From Nocardiopsis sp. YSL2 (GTDB taxonomy: Bacteria; Actinomycetota; Actinomycetes; Streptosporangiales; Streptosporangiaceae): a stretch of 64,000 nt of DNA. The notes below the pieces were generated by a model. That model searched no databases and had not been told where the DNA came from. It saw nothing but the letters and a program-made list of their open reading frames with translations. Position 1 is the stretch's first letter. Every line of letters starts with the position of its first letter. Below are positions 1-9,104 of the stretch, piece by piece. The position numbers were made by a program, and so were the translations under genes. The stretch spans positions 5,332,001 to 5,396,000 of the forward strand of contig NZ_JAMOAO010000001.1 of assembly GCF_030555055.1 (NCBI RefSeq), written 5' to 3'.

Positions 1-150
1 CCTTTGATCCGATCGGCAACCGGCCCGGGAGCGAGGAAACCCCAGGCCAGCCGGGGTGAACCCGCCTGCTGTCTTGGGGTGAGGGTCGGCCTCTCGCTCC
101 TGGTGTGCTCGCCGGTCCGGCTACGGCACCGGTGCCTTCACCCGCGCTGG
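1..150. repeat. Dispersed repeat family B, copy 1
   Basis: This copy begins CCTTTGATCCGAT, then runs GAGGAAACCCCAGGCCAG and on to CTGGTGTGCTCGCCGGTCCG. The same ordered blocks recur at about 20849-20985 and 45701-45825. The 20849 copy sits directly after the 3' end of an integrase-derived reading frame, so an attachment-site or element-end origin is plausible. The start resembles a tRNA anticodon arm but no tRNA gene follows. The copy may extend left of the window. Confidence 0.6.
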
Positions 151-670
151 CCCCCCCAGCTCGTTCGACACCACACCGAGCCCACGCTCGACCCCGCAGG
201 CAGTCAAACGGACGCGACAGAGAACCCCTCGGATATGTAGAGGCCTGCGCCCCACCGCCCGACCGGTGGCGATCCGCCCCATCCCCCCTACGCGCCCGCC
301 CGGCACGGGAACCCGCATTGGCCAGGGGAGGGCCGTCACACGCCCCAACCCGCCCCGCCCAGCGCACCCCGGGGTAGATGTCCCGTCCCCGGGCGCCGGG
401 GCCCACGTCCGGGCGCTGACGGCCCCACACACCCCCGGTGCGGGCCCCGGCGCAGGGCCGGGGCGAGCCCCGCGCTGGTACCGAACGGACGGCTCCGACC
501 TGTGGAACCCTCCGCTGACCAGGGCTGTGGTGTCGGCGGAAGGCGGTCGGGTCTCGTCACCGGCGGGCCCCTCCCCCGTATCGCCGCCTCGCCCTGGTCA
601 TCCGTGGAGAAGACACCCCAACAGCGGATGCGGCATCGAACCCGTGATCTCGCACGGCCACACACCGCGC
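151..670. other. No recognisable gene
   Basis: This is GC-rich sequence with open frames on both strands. None has a convincing start, ribosome binding site or family-like composition. I see nothing functional here. Confidence 0.5.
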
Positions 671-970
671 GGACCGAGTTCCCTTGCAGCAGCCCGGGGC
701 GAAGCACCGCTCCTGGGCGCCGGAAGGACCGCGTCCAGGGAAGCCAGGGCCGGGGTCATCCCGAACGCGGACGCGGACGTTCTTCGTCCGCACCGCCGAT
801 GGCATCGGCCCACCTCTTCGCCCCGGACCGAGTTCCCTTGCAGCAGCCCGGGGCGAAGCACCGCTCCTGGGCGCCGGAAGGACCGCGTCCAGGGAAGCCA
901 GGGCCGGGGTCATCCCGAACGCGGACGCGGACGTTCTTCGTCCGCACCGCCGATGGCATCGGCCCACCTT
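671..970. repeat. Tandem duplication of ~154 bp, two copies
   Basis: Two near-perfect head-to-tail copies start at GGACCGAGTTCCCTTGCAGC (671 and 826) and end at GGCATCGGCCCACCT (about 816 and 969). The period is not a multiple of three, so the duplication changes reading frame and is unlikely to be selected as protein. Inside each unit GCGGACGCGGACG faces the palindromic-looking TTCTTCGTCCGC. Near-identity of the copies implies a recent event. Confidence 0.85.
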
Positions 971-1073
971 CTGGTGGCTGTCAACGCCAAGCAGAAGAAA
1001 CAGGAAGCAAGAAGGGAGACAACGTGGGGGCACAGCGAGGCAGCCAGGAGAGAAAAGTCTGGCCCAGGAGGCG

Positions 1074-1293
1074 GGGCGGGCGGCGCCCGCACACCGCCAG
1101 GCGCCGCCCGCCCTACGTGAGGATGACTACCCACTGGGTATAAGTGTGGGTTTCCAACGGCCCACCCGCAGCGGCTGTGACCTGCACTGATAACGCGAGC
1201 AGGGTGGGCCGATCTAAGCGGCCCCGCCACGGGCGGAGTCACAGGCACAGCCACAGGTCCACTGACCGGCGGAGTCACAGGTCAAGTCACAGG
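1074..1293 (+). repeat. Modular hairpin/palindrome/iteron element E1
   Basis: A perfect 14-bp stem (1074-1087 with 1100-1113, loop 12) is followed without a gap by a conserved block, 1111-1142, containing the palindrome TACCCA-C-TGGGTA (1128-1140) and TATA. Downstream lie three GTCACAGG repeats (1238, 1274, 1286). The same order occurs at 1685-1872 and 33645-33864, with a different short repeat in each. The stem could act as a terminator and the palindrome as an operator or initiator site; function is unknown. Confidence 0.7.
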
Positions 1294-1684
1294 CCCTCGT
1301 CCGGCCCGCACCACCACGCGCCCGAGACCGGACGCACGGCCGCGATACCGGTGCGGCACCGTCTCCCTTCAAGTCAAGGCCAGACGGACCATCGGCTCGA
1401 CGCCTTCAGCGGATTCCGGTGACCACCGAGTGGATCCCACCCGCCCCGGACAGCGTGGCCCGCTGCGCCTCGCGCACCCCACTCCCGCAGGACCACCCGA
1501 GCCAGTCCAGGATCAGGGGCGGCCAGTGCACGGCGCCGCGCGGTTCGAGCGCCCGCACCACCGCCCCGAGAACCCGCACACAGCACCTTTTAATATGTGG
1601 ATCAATAAAGAAAAGAACAGCGAATACAGAGGAGAGAGAACAGGCCGACAAGAACGGGAGAGTAGGGTCACCGGAGGCACCCGT

Positions 1685-1872
1685 GGCGTGCGGCGCCTCC
1701 GGCTCGCCGGGGGCGCCGCACGCCCCCTATGTGAAGATGACTACCCACTGGGTATAAGTCTGGACACGCGTTGGACCACTTGAGTAGGCCCTGACCTGCG
1801 GTTATGCGCTTGGAGAGGGGGTCCAGCGAGGCGGGCCACCTGTTGGACCCCTTGTTGGACCACTCGTTGGCC
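1685..1872 (+). repeat. Modular hairpin/palindrome/iteron element E2
   Basis: A perfect 13-bp stem (1685-1697 with 1712-1724) abuts the conserved block 1725-1756 with TACCCACTGGGTA at 1742-1754. The downstream short repeat here is GTTGGACC (1770, 1842, 1854, and the variant GTTGGCCC near 1866). Thus the block is shared with E1 while the iteron-like unit is private. An AT-rich, purine-rich stretch (1590-1660) precedes the stem. Confidence 0.7.
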
Positions 1873-2196
1873 CAGGTTCACTTCGTTCTCACATCGTTCT
1901 CACTCCGCACTTAAGGGACCACAGGGACCGGCATCATCAGCGCTGTGGACCAAATTTCAAGAAGGCTCCCTCTCGCCTTTCCGCAGCACCACCGGCACGG
2001 CCCCGCAGGCGGTCGCGCAGGGCCTTGGCAAAAGCACCATCCCAACGAAATACCGGTCAACGAAAGCCGGTTACCACCGAGCGAATCTCGCTCACCGGCA
2101 CCGCCGAGGTCGCCGGCAACCCCACCCCGACCACCACCGGCCGACGCCGAAGGGGCTGCCTCCAGGTGGAGACAGCCCCCAGGCCGCGACTCGAGG

Positions 2197-2742
2197 TCAG
2201 ACCACGAGTGCCCGTTGCGCGTCCCACTGGCGGATCAGCCCAGCCAGCTCGTCCCACTCACCAGGGGTATTCGTAGCGACCGCTTCGGCGGGAACGTTCG
2301 ATGCGGGCCTTCCGTGGACGGAGGTGGGCAGTGCCGGTCGTCGTCGCTTGGCCCGTTGGCGCTGTTCGTGCGCGACCAGGTACGGGCGCACCGCCCGCAC
2401 CCCGTCCTCGTCCACACACCAGCCGAACTCCGGCAGCTCTACCGGGGTATCGGGCTCGGTCACGTTGCTGCCCTCTGTGAACAGCGACCACGCCCGATCT
2501 GTGTGGGAGCGCCGCGCCTCGTCATAGCGCCGCACCCACTCCGGCTCGGGAGCCGGGCGCATGGTCGCGGTGTTCGGGGGTTCCCGTCGCGGTGACGTCT
2601 TCCGAGCTTCCAGCTCCGCCGGGCGCGAAGGTGGCGCGAACCCTACTCCGACGATCGTGGCGAGCGCCGCGCCCACGGCCCACCGCACACGGCCGGCCCA
2701 TCCGTGCCGGCGCCTGCGGTGCCGACCCGTACCATGACTCAT
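2197..2742 (-). CDS. Hypothetical protein with N-terminal membrane segment
   Basis: The 181-aa protein has a basic N-terminus followed by one hydrophobic stretch (about residues 16-34, WAGRVRWAVGAALATIVGVG), so it is probably membrane-anchored or exported. The rest is soluble and charged, with WVRRYDEARRSHTDRAWSLF and PYLVAHEQRQRAKRRR, wording that resembles small actinomycete proteins found near mobile elements. No catalytic motif is visible. The ATG has a good ribosome binding site, AGGAGGAAGATCT, directly upstream. It is monocistronic, with no close neighbour. The function is unknown. Confidence 0.65.
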   Translation of the reverse strand: MSHGTGRHRRRRHGWAGRVRWAVGAALATIVGVGFAPPSRPAELEARKTSPRREPPNTATMRPAPEPEWVRRYDEARRSHTDRAWSLFTEGSNVTEPDTPVELPEFGWCVDEDGVRAVRPYLVAHEQRQRAKRRRPALPTSVHGRPASNVPAEAVATNTPGEWDELAGLIRQWDAQRALVV

Positions 2743-3500
2743 AGATCTTCCTCCTGCTTACTCAGGTGGCGGATCACGCCTCGGGTCGGTGGTGGCTCAC
2801 TGCCCGAGGCGCCTTCTCTTCTGTGTTCTTTTTGGAGCTCGTGCGCCCGTGTTCAGGGCGGGGAGTGTGTCAATGGCGCCGAAGGTCGGCCGCCCTTCGG
2901 AGCTGCGCTTCCTCACCCCCATGCGACACGGAGCAATCGACTCGGTTAGCTGGTGTCGACGCCCGCCATGAGCAGGGCAAGGTCGGCGTTTGTCAGGGCA
3001 GTAACAGGCATGACGAAGAGCCCCATTTCAGGCATACGAATAAATCCGGTCATATGGGAATGGTCGTGTTCACCCAGGCTGAACAACGATTGTGATGTTT
3101 TCCTATACTCGCGAGAAGTTTCAACCCGGATGACTCAGAAAAGTCATGGGGCCCGAGAATCAGGGGCCATGAGACGACGGCCCAGCACGGCCGTCAAGCG
3201 CCCGTCGCGCGCGTAACACCCCTGTGGGCGCGGACAAGCCCGCGCAGGGGATTATCCGCACCCACAGGGCGGTGTCGGGCCGGTCAGCCGGGCCTGACGG
3301 TCACCCCGAACCGGGCGCTGTAGTAGCCCCTCGCCGCCCTCTGGCCATGCTCGGCGCAGGCCAAGATCTACGGTCACCGATCGCTGTTGCCGGTGGGGGA
3401 CCCGCTCTCGCGGTGGAACCCGTTCGAGTCTTAGCCCCTATGTCCTGGGTGGGGGCACGGGCGCAGGCTCAGCTCACTATGCCAGCCCCGTGTCGTGCGG
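2743..3500. other. Intergenic region, nothing coding supported
   Basis: This holds the presumed promoter of the minus-strand gene that starts at 2742, then no supported gene. Short open frames lack ribosome binding sites. An inverted repeat CCCTGTGGG...CCCACAGGG lies at about 3222-3270 with a long loop, and could be a terminator or a relic. Confidence 0.5.
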
Positions 3501-4355
3501 CTATTGCGAGGTTGAAGTCAGCAGTTCGACCACGAACCGCTGCACGTAGGGAGCCAGTCGGGCGTGGAGTTCGTCCCGTTCGCTCGCCTGGATGATCTCG
3601 GCGCAGATGATCAGGTGTGCCAGGCGCCCGTCGTCGGTGTCGAGCACGTCGGCGAAGACCTGGCGGACCTTCGCTGCGGTCTCCGGGGCTGGCAGGGCGT
3701 AGGCGTGCAGGACGGCGGCGTCGTACCCGGCCGGCGCCGCGCCCCACCCCTCCCAGTCGATGATGCTCAGCGGGTTGTCGGTGAGGTTGGCCCAGTGCAG
3801 GTCGCCGTGAGAGGTCACCCAGCTTCGCACGGTTGTGTCGACCCCGGTCTCGGCGATTTCGGGGATGTGGTTGGGGATGCGGTGGACGAACGCCTGGGTG
3901 AACACCTGGCGTCCCTCGGGCCTGGGAACTCTTTGGAGAGCATCCAGAGCGTGGCGTAGGCCGCTCCACCATCGGGGTTCGGCCTTCACAGGGGCAGTGA
4001 GATCCGGGGTCGCCGACACAACCGTCCCCGGCAGTCGTTCCCACAACAACGCTTGGAAGACCGGTCCCTCTCCCCAGGTGTATTCGCTGAGCAGGCGCGG
4101 CTGGGGAACACCGTCGCCGATCAGCTCGGCGGCGTGCGAAGCCCCTTCCCACACCTTCCCCCCAGGCTTGGGGGCGGACGTGACGCGAAGCCAGCAAGAA
4201 GAGCCTTCGGCGGTGGCGACCGGACCGCTCAGAGTCCGGCCGCCCACACCGCGGTGCAGCGTGGCATCCGGTGGTGCGACCAGGTCCAGGGCTGCGACCG
4301 CGTGATGCCAGGCCTGTTCCAGGTCAGGCGTTTTCTCGGGCGAGGAGGAGGTCAC
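3501..4355 (-). CDS. Aminoglycoside phosphotransferase (APH)-like kinase
   Basis: The 284-aa protein has the APH/choline kinase fold signature. A catalytic loop SHGDLHWANL (about residues 186-195) is followed by the metal-binding SIIDWEGWG. Members phosphorylate small molecules such as antibiotics or amino sugars; the substrate here cannot be told. The ATG at 4355 lies 32 nt inside the aldo/keto reductase gene, so the two are probably translationally coupled. It is the last gene of a minus-strand run: HATPase, small protein, 43-aa peptide, JmjC oxygenase, aldo/keto reductase, this kinase. The context suggests either tailoring or self-protection for a peptide product rather than classical drug resistance. 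Confidence 0.8.
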   Translation of the reverse strand: MTSSSPEKTPDLEQAWHHAVAALDLVAPPDATLHRGVGGRTLSGPVATAEGSSCWLRVTSAPKPGGKVWEGASHAAELIGDGVPQPRLLSEYTWGEGPVFQALLWERLPGTVVSATPDLTAPVKAEPRWWSGLRHALDALQRVPRPEGRQVFTQAFVHRIPNHIPEIAETGVDTTVRSWVTSHGDLHWANLTDNPLSIIDWEGWGAAPAGYDAAVLHAYALPAPETAAKVRQVFADVLDTDDGRLAHLIICAEIIQASERDELHARLAPYVQRFVVELLTSTSQ

Positions 4356-5238
4356 TGATGTCCTTGAGTCGGTTATCGGGCAACGGTGGGCGGGCCGCTA
4401 CCGAGGCCGCGCTCGACCAGTGTCCTGTACTCGAGGTGCTGATCAGCATCCCCGTGAGGCCGGGTGCTGAGGCGGTCACCATGAGGGCTGCCTCGGCGGG
4501 TGAGGCCCTGTCGCTGATGTGGTGGGCGAGGCGTTCGTTCACCAGGTGGACGAGTTTGCCGCCGTGGAGTGGGGCGGAGGCCCACACTTCCAATCCTGCC
4601 TCGTGTGCTTCGGCGAGGGGACCGCTTCCGGTCAAGGCGTCCTTGATCGGGGCGATGTTGACCAGTGACACGGGCAGTTGGACGGCGGACAGACCGGTCT
4701 CAGCGCTTCCTGAGGCTTCGCGGGACAGTCGGAGTAGGTCGGGCACGCTGAAGGCTTCGGTGAATCCGGACCAGGTGGCGACCCCGTACCCCGTGATCTG
4801 TCCGTCGGCGCGGGCTTCCTCCAAGGCGATGAATCCGCCCCGGATTCGATCGTGCAGCCCATCGCGGTCGCCATCGTGGTGATGGTCGGGGTTGTGCAGG
4901 TACACAAGGTCCAGGCGTGGCCGTCGCAGTTCCAGCCGGTTCATCGCGATCTGGTGGCGGACGTAGTCGGCGGCGATGCTGTGCAGGCCACGTGCTTCCT
5001 CCGCCGCAAGGGCTCCGCTGGACACGGCGATCTCGGCCTGGCCAGGGGGCATGTGGCCGACCTTCGAGGCGATCCGCACCTGTGGGTTGGCTTCCAGGGT
5101 GGAGGCGATGGCGCGCTGGTGGGTGCCGTGCCCGTAGACGGGGGCGGTGTCGATGAGGGGGCAACCGGCCGCAGCCGCGATGCGCGCCGAGTGGGCGGCG
5201 TCGCGGCTGCGGTAGGTGCCCAGTCCGAGAAGGGTCAC
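4324..5238 (-). CDS. Aldo/keto reductase
   Basis: The 304-aa protein matches the NAD(P)H-dependent aldo/keto reductase barrel: GLGTYRSRD at the N-terminus, the catalytic-region DTAPVYGHGTHQR (Asp and Tyr of the tetrad), IASKVGHM (Lys), and DLVYLHNPD (His). The start is the GTG at 5238, whose GTGA overlaps the stop of the upstream oxygenase gene, a typical coupled junction; longer starts would run through that gene. It would reduce or oxidise a carbonyl/alcohol, possibly one introduced by the JmjC oxygenase. The 3' end overlaps the APH-like gene. Confidence 0.85.
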   Translation of the reverse strand: MTLLGLGTYRSRDAAHSARIAAAAGCPLIDTAPVYGHGTHQRAIASTLEANPQVRIASKVGHMPPGQAEIAVSSGALAAEEARGLHSIAADYVRHQIAMNRLELRRPRLDLVYLHNPDHHHDGDRDGLHDRIRGGFIALEEARADGQITGYGVATWSGFTEAFSVPDLLRLSREASGSAETGLSAVQLPVSLVNIAPIKDALTGSGPLAEAHEAGLEVWASAPLHGGKLVHLVNERLAHHISDRASPAEAALMVTASAPGLTGMLISTSSTGHWSSAASVAARPPLPDNRLKDISDLLLARENA

Positions 5239-6416
5239 TCTTCGCCCTCCCAGACCAGGGCGCCGTCGTCCATCAGTCGCCGTAGCAGGGACATCAGGGC
5301 GTCTTCGGAGATCTCCGGGGCGAGTCGACACAGTTCCTTGAAGGTGACCGGTTCGTGGTCGGCGAGGCGGTGGAGTACCGGGGCGGCCACCGGTGCCAGA
5401 CGCCAGCGGCGCCCCTGAGCCGAGAGAACCACCTGTCCGTTCTTTTCGCTCACGGTGCCCCTGCGAGATGCCAGCCGTAGGCGGGAGGACGCTGACAGCG
5501 TCCCGGTCACGGCGACCGGCAGGCTGAACGCCATCCTTGCCGTGGCGGTCTGGTTCAGGTGGTCCCAGTACTCCTCGACCACCCCGGGTGACTGGAGCCG
5601 CTGAGTGATCAGCTCGGCCAGGCGGTAGGTCCACGCCGCCTGATCGCCCCTGTTCCGGGGGACGTCGCTGCGAACCTCGAGGTGTTCGAGCATCAGCCCG
5701 TTGATCCAGTCGAGGAAGTCCGCGCCGGTCGTGGTGTTTAGCCCGCAGGTCAGGTGCAGGCTGGGCTCTCCCTCCGAGGCCGATGCGGCGTGCCAGCACC
5801 CCCGGGGGACGTGGAGCACGTCGCCGCGCTCCATCGTGAACTCGTCGACGGGCTCGGTGGGGGCGTTGTTATCCACCTCCACGTCGGAGTACAGCGGTGC
5901 CTGGCGGGTGGTGCCGTAGATCCGCCAGCGCTTGCGCCCGGAGACCTGGAGGACGATGACGTCGTGGTCGTCCCAGTGGACGCCGAAGCCTTCCTTGGCG
6001 GTCCAGGAGGCGTAGGCGTTGACCTGGACGCGGGTGCCCAACCACGCTTCCAGCTCAGCGGCCACGGTGTTGATGGGCGGGTGCATCTCGTCGATCGCAT
6101 CCACGACCAGCGTGGCGCCCTGGCGGAGCTGTTCGTGGAACAGGTGCGGTACCGGGGCGTTCCAGTTGGGCATACGCCGATAGGTCTGCAGACGGGTGTA
6201 CTGGCCCACGTCCACCGTCTGTCCGTCCGAGAGCCGCATCCGGGGCACGTCGAGACGTCGGGTGGCGAGGAGTTGATTGAGGTCGGGCCAGGTGAGCAGG
6301 TGCGCGAAGTCGGTGGCTTGGGTGGCGTTCGCGGCATAGCGGCGGTGGGTGCGGCCGAGCACCTGGGCGGGGAACTGGTCCCCGCCCAGACGGCCGCTGA
6401 TCAGGTCAGCGGACAC
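5235..6416 (-). CDS. JmjC-domain cupin oxygenase (cupin_4 / RoxA-like)
   Basis: The 393-aa protein is a cupin_4-type JmjC protein, the family of 2-oxoglutarate and Fe(II) dependent protein hydroxylases that includes YcfD/RoxA. The iron-binding HxD is in FGVHWDDHDVIVLQVSG, and the distal His is in VPRGCWHAA; GRKRWRIY lies between. The C-terminal part (about 310-393) looks like a winged-helix substrate-binding region, as in YcfD. I chose the GTG at 6416 because AGGAGAAC lies just upstream, right after the stop of a 43-aa peptide gene; the ATG at 6473 would overlap that peptide. Known relatives hydroxylate Arg, His or Asn side chains of proteins, so the adjacent peptide is an attractive substrate (inference). 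Confidence 0.85.
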   Translation of the reverse strand: MSADLISGRLGGDQFPAQVLGRTHRRYAANATQATDFAHLLTWPDLNQLLATRRLDVPRMRLSDGQTVDVGQYTRLQTYRRMPNWNAPVPHLFHEQLRQGATLVVDAIDEMHPPINTVAAELEAWLGTRVQVNAYASWTAKEGFGVHWDDHDVIVLQVSGRKRWRIYGTTRQAPLYSDVEVDNNAPTEPVDEFTMERGDVLHVPRGCWHAASASEGEPSLHLTCGLNTTTGADFLDWINGLMLEHLEVRSDVPRNRGDQAAWTYRLAELITQRLQSPGVVEEYWDHLNQTATARMAFSLPVAVTGTLSASSRLRLASRRGTVSEKNGQVVLSAQGRRWRLAPVAAPVLHRLADHEPVTFKELCRLAPEISEDALMSLLRRLMDDGALVWEGEE

Positions 6417-6426
6417 GGGTGTTCTC

Positions 6427-6558
6427 CTAGCGGATGCCGTCGTTGGTGTCGGAGCGGCCGGTGCCGCCGCCATCGGAGGGCTGCTCGCCTCGGCTGCGCT
6501 CGGCCCGGATGTCCTCGACCGCGACCACCAGGTCGCCGTCGAAATGCGTGCTCTGCAT
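6427..6558 (-). CDS. 43-aa peptide, candidate RiPP precursor
   Basis: A 43-codon frame opens at ATG 6558 after AAGGGAAAACCGCAG and ends at TAG 6427-6429, 11 nt before the oxygenase start. The N-terminal half, MQSTHFDGDLVVAVEDI, is leader-like (FDxDL plus hydrophobics). The C-terminal half is rich in Arg, Asp, Ser, Gly and Asn (RSRGEQPSDGGGTGRSDTN), with no Cys. Composition and position upstream of a JmjC oxygenase and an aldo/keto reductase suggest a ribosomal peptide substrate hydroxylated on side chains. I do not recognise a named family; this is an inference from context. Confidence 0.55.
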   Translation of the reverse strand: MQSTHFDGDLVVAVEDIRAERSRGEQPSDGGGTGRSDTNDGIR

Positions 6559-6677
6559 CTGCGGTTTTCCCTTCATTCGATTTCTTCGTGGAGTGCGGTG
6601 ACAGGGCCCGTTCCTTGCAGACGCGTGTCACCGCGATGCCTCGTGGCCGGCTGGACGGAGCCCGACCGCGAGGCGCC

Positions 6678-6965
6678 CTACCTCCCCGCTCGGGTGGTCA
6701 CGAGCTGGGAGAGTTCAGTGGCATCGGTGCTGGCTCCGAAGCTCTCGGCGAGGACTGTCTCGGTGAGTAGGATCCGGCGGTGCAGTTCCTGACAAGTGGG
6801 CGCGGACAGCGGGACGACGTGGGCACGGCCTCGGTAGAAGGCGAAGAAGGCCCGCGAGCCCGGCCCCCACATCACGAGCCAACGGCTCCGGTGACGCAAC
6901 TGGAGCTGGCAGGCGGCCGTGTACTGGTCGTGGTCGTCCCTGATGTTCAAGGCCACCGCGATCAC
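6678..6965 (-). CDS. Conserved-type hypothetical protein, regulator partner
   Basis: The 95-aa protein has the central GSRAFFAFYRGRAHVVPLSA and a C-terminal Leu-rich helix, a pattern seen in small actinomycete proteins encoded beside Scr1-type XRE regulators and HATPase proteins. Its ATG overlaps the stop of the HATPase gene by ATGA, so the two are coupled. It is followed after 119 nt by the 43-aa peptide gene. No catalytic motif is visible and the role is unknown. Confidence 0.7.
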   Translation of the reverse strand: MIAVALNIRDDHDQYTAACQLQLRHRSRWLVMWGPGSRAFFAFYRGRAHVVPLSAPTCQELHRRILLTETVLAESFGASTDATELSQLVTTRAGR

Positions 6966-7537
6966 CGCTCGGCGTGGTCGACGGGCCGGTCGGGGTTGCG
7001 CTCGAGGCGGTCCACCTCGAACCAGACACTGGTGCGGCCGTCGTCATGGTGGATGGTGCCCCACCGACTCGCGTCCGTCGCGACCAGGTGCAGTCCGCGC
7101 CCGCTCTCGTTCTCAGGGTCAAGGGGCCGAAGGCGGGGAACAGTGATCTCCCCCTCGCGAGGGCCGGCGTCAGTGATGCGCACCTGCGTCCGGCCCGCCA
7201 GTTTGAACACGCTGATGGTGACCTCGCCGCCCGGATCGCCCGATCGGGTGTGGCGGATGCAGTTGTTGAACAGCTCCGAGGCGAGCAGCGTGACCGGGCG
7301 AATCTCCCAGTCAGGGAGGGACGCCAGTGTCCGCAGGCGACGGCGCATGACCGTGGCGTAGAAGGGGTCGCCGGGAACCGTCATCGCGGACCCGGTGACC
7401 TCGGGATTCGCCTCCAGAAGGACCGGGGCACGGTCCGAAGCTGCGGTGGCGCGCTTGGGCAGCGCAAAAACGTCTCGCTTCGCGGCGCCGGTCTCCGTTT
7501 CCTCCGCCCGGTCCACCAGTGCGGCCCTCATCCCCAT
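6962..7537 (-). CDS. HATPase_c (anti-sigma-like) ATP-binding protein
   Basis: The 191-aa protein has a GHKL ATPase domain in its C-terminal two thirds: N-box ASELFNNCIRHT, G1 box ITDAGPREGE, G2-like SGRGLHLV. Such single-domain proteins act as anti-sigma kinases or sensors and are typical neighbours of XRE/DUF397 pairs in streptomycete-like genomes. Of three closely spaced ATGs I chose 7537, six nt after GGGAGG; the ATG at 7543 directly abuts that site. It heads the minus-strand run and is divergent from the XRE regulator across about 200 bp. Confidence 0.8.
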   Translation of the reverse strand: MGMRAALVDRAEETETGAAKRDVFALPKRATAASDRAPVLLEANPEVTGSAMTVPGDPFYATVMRRRLRTLASLPDWEIRPVTLLASELFNNCIRHTRSGDPGGEVTISVFKLAGRTQVRITDAGPREGEITVPRLRPLDPENESGRGLHLVATDASRWGTIHHDDGRTSVWFEVDRLERNPDRPVDHAER

Positions 7538-7745
7538 CACCATCCTCCCGTGCCTGGTCACCGTGCCTTGTGCGTCAGTTCCAGGTCGTTGACGAGTTCT
7601 CAGTTTCGGGTTGACGCGCCTCCGGTTCCCATGAACAGGGGTGATGATCGCTATTACGGTGGTGATGCTTTTGAGAGCAAGGCTGGCCAGGCGGACCAAG
7701 ATCCCTGTTACATGGGGAGCGAACATTTCCCCGTCCAAGGGACCC

Positions 7746-9104
7746 ATGGTGCCGATATGCGCGAATTGCGGCAGGGAGAGGACATCTGTCGCCGATACGA
7801 AGAAAAGGTGTTCGTGTATACCCAAGGGATTCTGGGACGCCCCTGAAGCGCAGGAAGCCGCCGGGCGCCTCGACGCGGGCTCCCTGGTGCGCCTCCTGCG
7901 TTCGCGCACCGACCTGTCCCAGGAAGCCCTCGCGCGTTTGACCGGGCTCTCCCAGTCGATGGTCTCCCAACTCGAATCACGCAAGCGCGAGTTGAAAGAC
8001 GTCGTGAAGCTGCGCCGCTTCCTCGACGGGCTCGGGGCGCCCCGAGTGACGACCTCACGCACGCGACAGGAGAGCGTCGAGAGCACCAGGCTGTTGGCAC
8101 ACGCCGCTCAGGTCACCATGGGCGCGGCGGAGATCGACCCCCACAGGTGGCGCGGGCCGAACATCCCCGAGACGCCTTTGCCCGTCCGGCGGGTGACGGG
8201 AACCGACGTGGACCACGTCGAGACAGTCACCAAGGCGCTGCGGGCCGCCGACTACCAGCTCGGGGGCGGCGCGTGCTTGGACGCGATCATGGCGCACCTG
8301 GCCTACGCCCATCGGCTGCTGCGCGCGGCCAAACCCGCGAACCAGCTCGGTCTCCAGCTCTACCGGGCCGTCGCCGATCTGCACAATCTCGCCGGGTGGG
8401 CGAGCTTCGACGTGGGCCGCTACAAGGTCGCGGCCGAGCACCTGTCCCTGGCGCTGGAGCAGGCCCAGTACATCGAGGAGCCCTCGCTGGTGGCCAACGT
8501 GCTCTACCGGATGGGGCGCCTGCACCTGCACCGCGGCCACACCGTCCAGGCCCTGCGGTTCCTGCAACTGGGACAGATCGCCGCCCAGGACTCCGGGTGC
8601 GAGCGCACCGTCGCGCTCATGTGCGCCAACGCCGCCTGGGCCTACGCCGTCCTCGATGACCAGAAGCGGTCCATGGACTCCCTCGCCCGCGCCCACGACG
8701 CCTTCGCCCGCGCCGAGGCGGACACCACTCCGTGGGTGCGGTTCTTCCACGAAGCCGACCTGGACGCCATGTCCGGGGTCGTTAACGCCGCACTCCCCAC
8801 CCCTTCGCCTCGTGCGTACACCGCCACGACCGAGCACCTGTACCGGGCCGTGGACGCCCGCAGCCCAGCCATGGGCCGCAGCCAAGCCTTCGAACTGACC
8901 ACCCTGGCCACCGCCCACATCCGCAACGGCGACCCCGACCAAGGCGTGTGCGTCGGGCGCCAAGCCGTCGACCTCGCCCGCCAGGTCCGCTCCGTGCGCG
9001 TCATCGACCGGCTCGCACCGCTCCAGCACGCAGCCCTGGCCTACCGAACCCGGGGCGAGACAGCAGAGCTGGCCGCCGAGATTGCTACCCTTCGCACATC
9101 ATGA
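7746..9104 (+). CDS. XRE-family regulator with TPR-like C-terminus
   Basis: The 452-aa protein starts with a Cys cluster (CANCGR...RCSC) that may bind zinc, then a helix-turn-helix (about residues 40-95; LSQEALARLTGLSQSMVSQLE). A long alpha-helical TPR-like region follows to the end, including LALEQAQYIEEPSLVANVLY and ALRFLQLGQIAAQ. This architecture is typical of actinomycete regulators controlling secondary pathways. The ATG at 7746 follows AAGGGACCC; upstream ATGs lack a site. It is divergent from the HATPase operon and overlaps the next gene by ATGA, so it probably regulates both. Confidence 0.85.
   Translation: MVPICANCGRERTSVADTKKRCSCIPKGFWDAPEAQEAAGRLDAGSLVRLLRSRTDLSQEALARLTGLSQSMVSQLESRKRELKDVVKLRRFLDGLGAPRVTTSRTRQESVESTRLLAHAAQVTMGAAEIDPHRWRGPNIPETPLPVRRVTGTDVDHVETVTKALRAADYQLGGGACLDAIMAHLAYAHRLLRAAKPANQLGLQLYRAVADLHNLAGWASFDVGRYKVAAEHLSLALEQAQYIEEPSLVANVLYRMGRLHLHRGHTVQALRFLQLGQIAAQDSGCERTVALMCANAAWAYAVLDDQKRSMDSLARAHDAFARAEADTTPWVRFFHEADLDAMSGVVNAALPTPSPRAYTATTEHLYRAVDARSPAMGRSQAFELTTLATAHIRNGDPDQGVCVGRQAVDLARQVRSVRVIDRLAPLQHAALAYRTRGETAELAAEIATLRTS

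Noticed and set aside
266..1190. Several 100-280 aa frames in the first 1.2 kb
   Set aside because: They cross the 154-bp tandem repeat in different frames and are Pro/Arg/Gly-rich without ribosome binding sites.
1238..1293. GTCACAGG repeats as a CRISPR array
   Set aside because: Units are only 8 bp with irregular spacing and there are no cas genes; they fit iteron-like repeats better.
2953..3216. 87-aa plus-strand frame
   Set aside because: There is no ribosome binding site and no family-like segment; it is probably chance.
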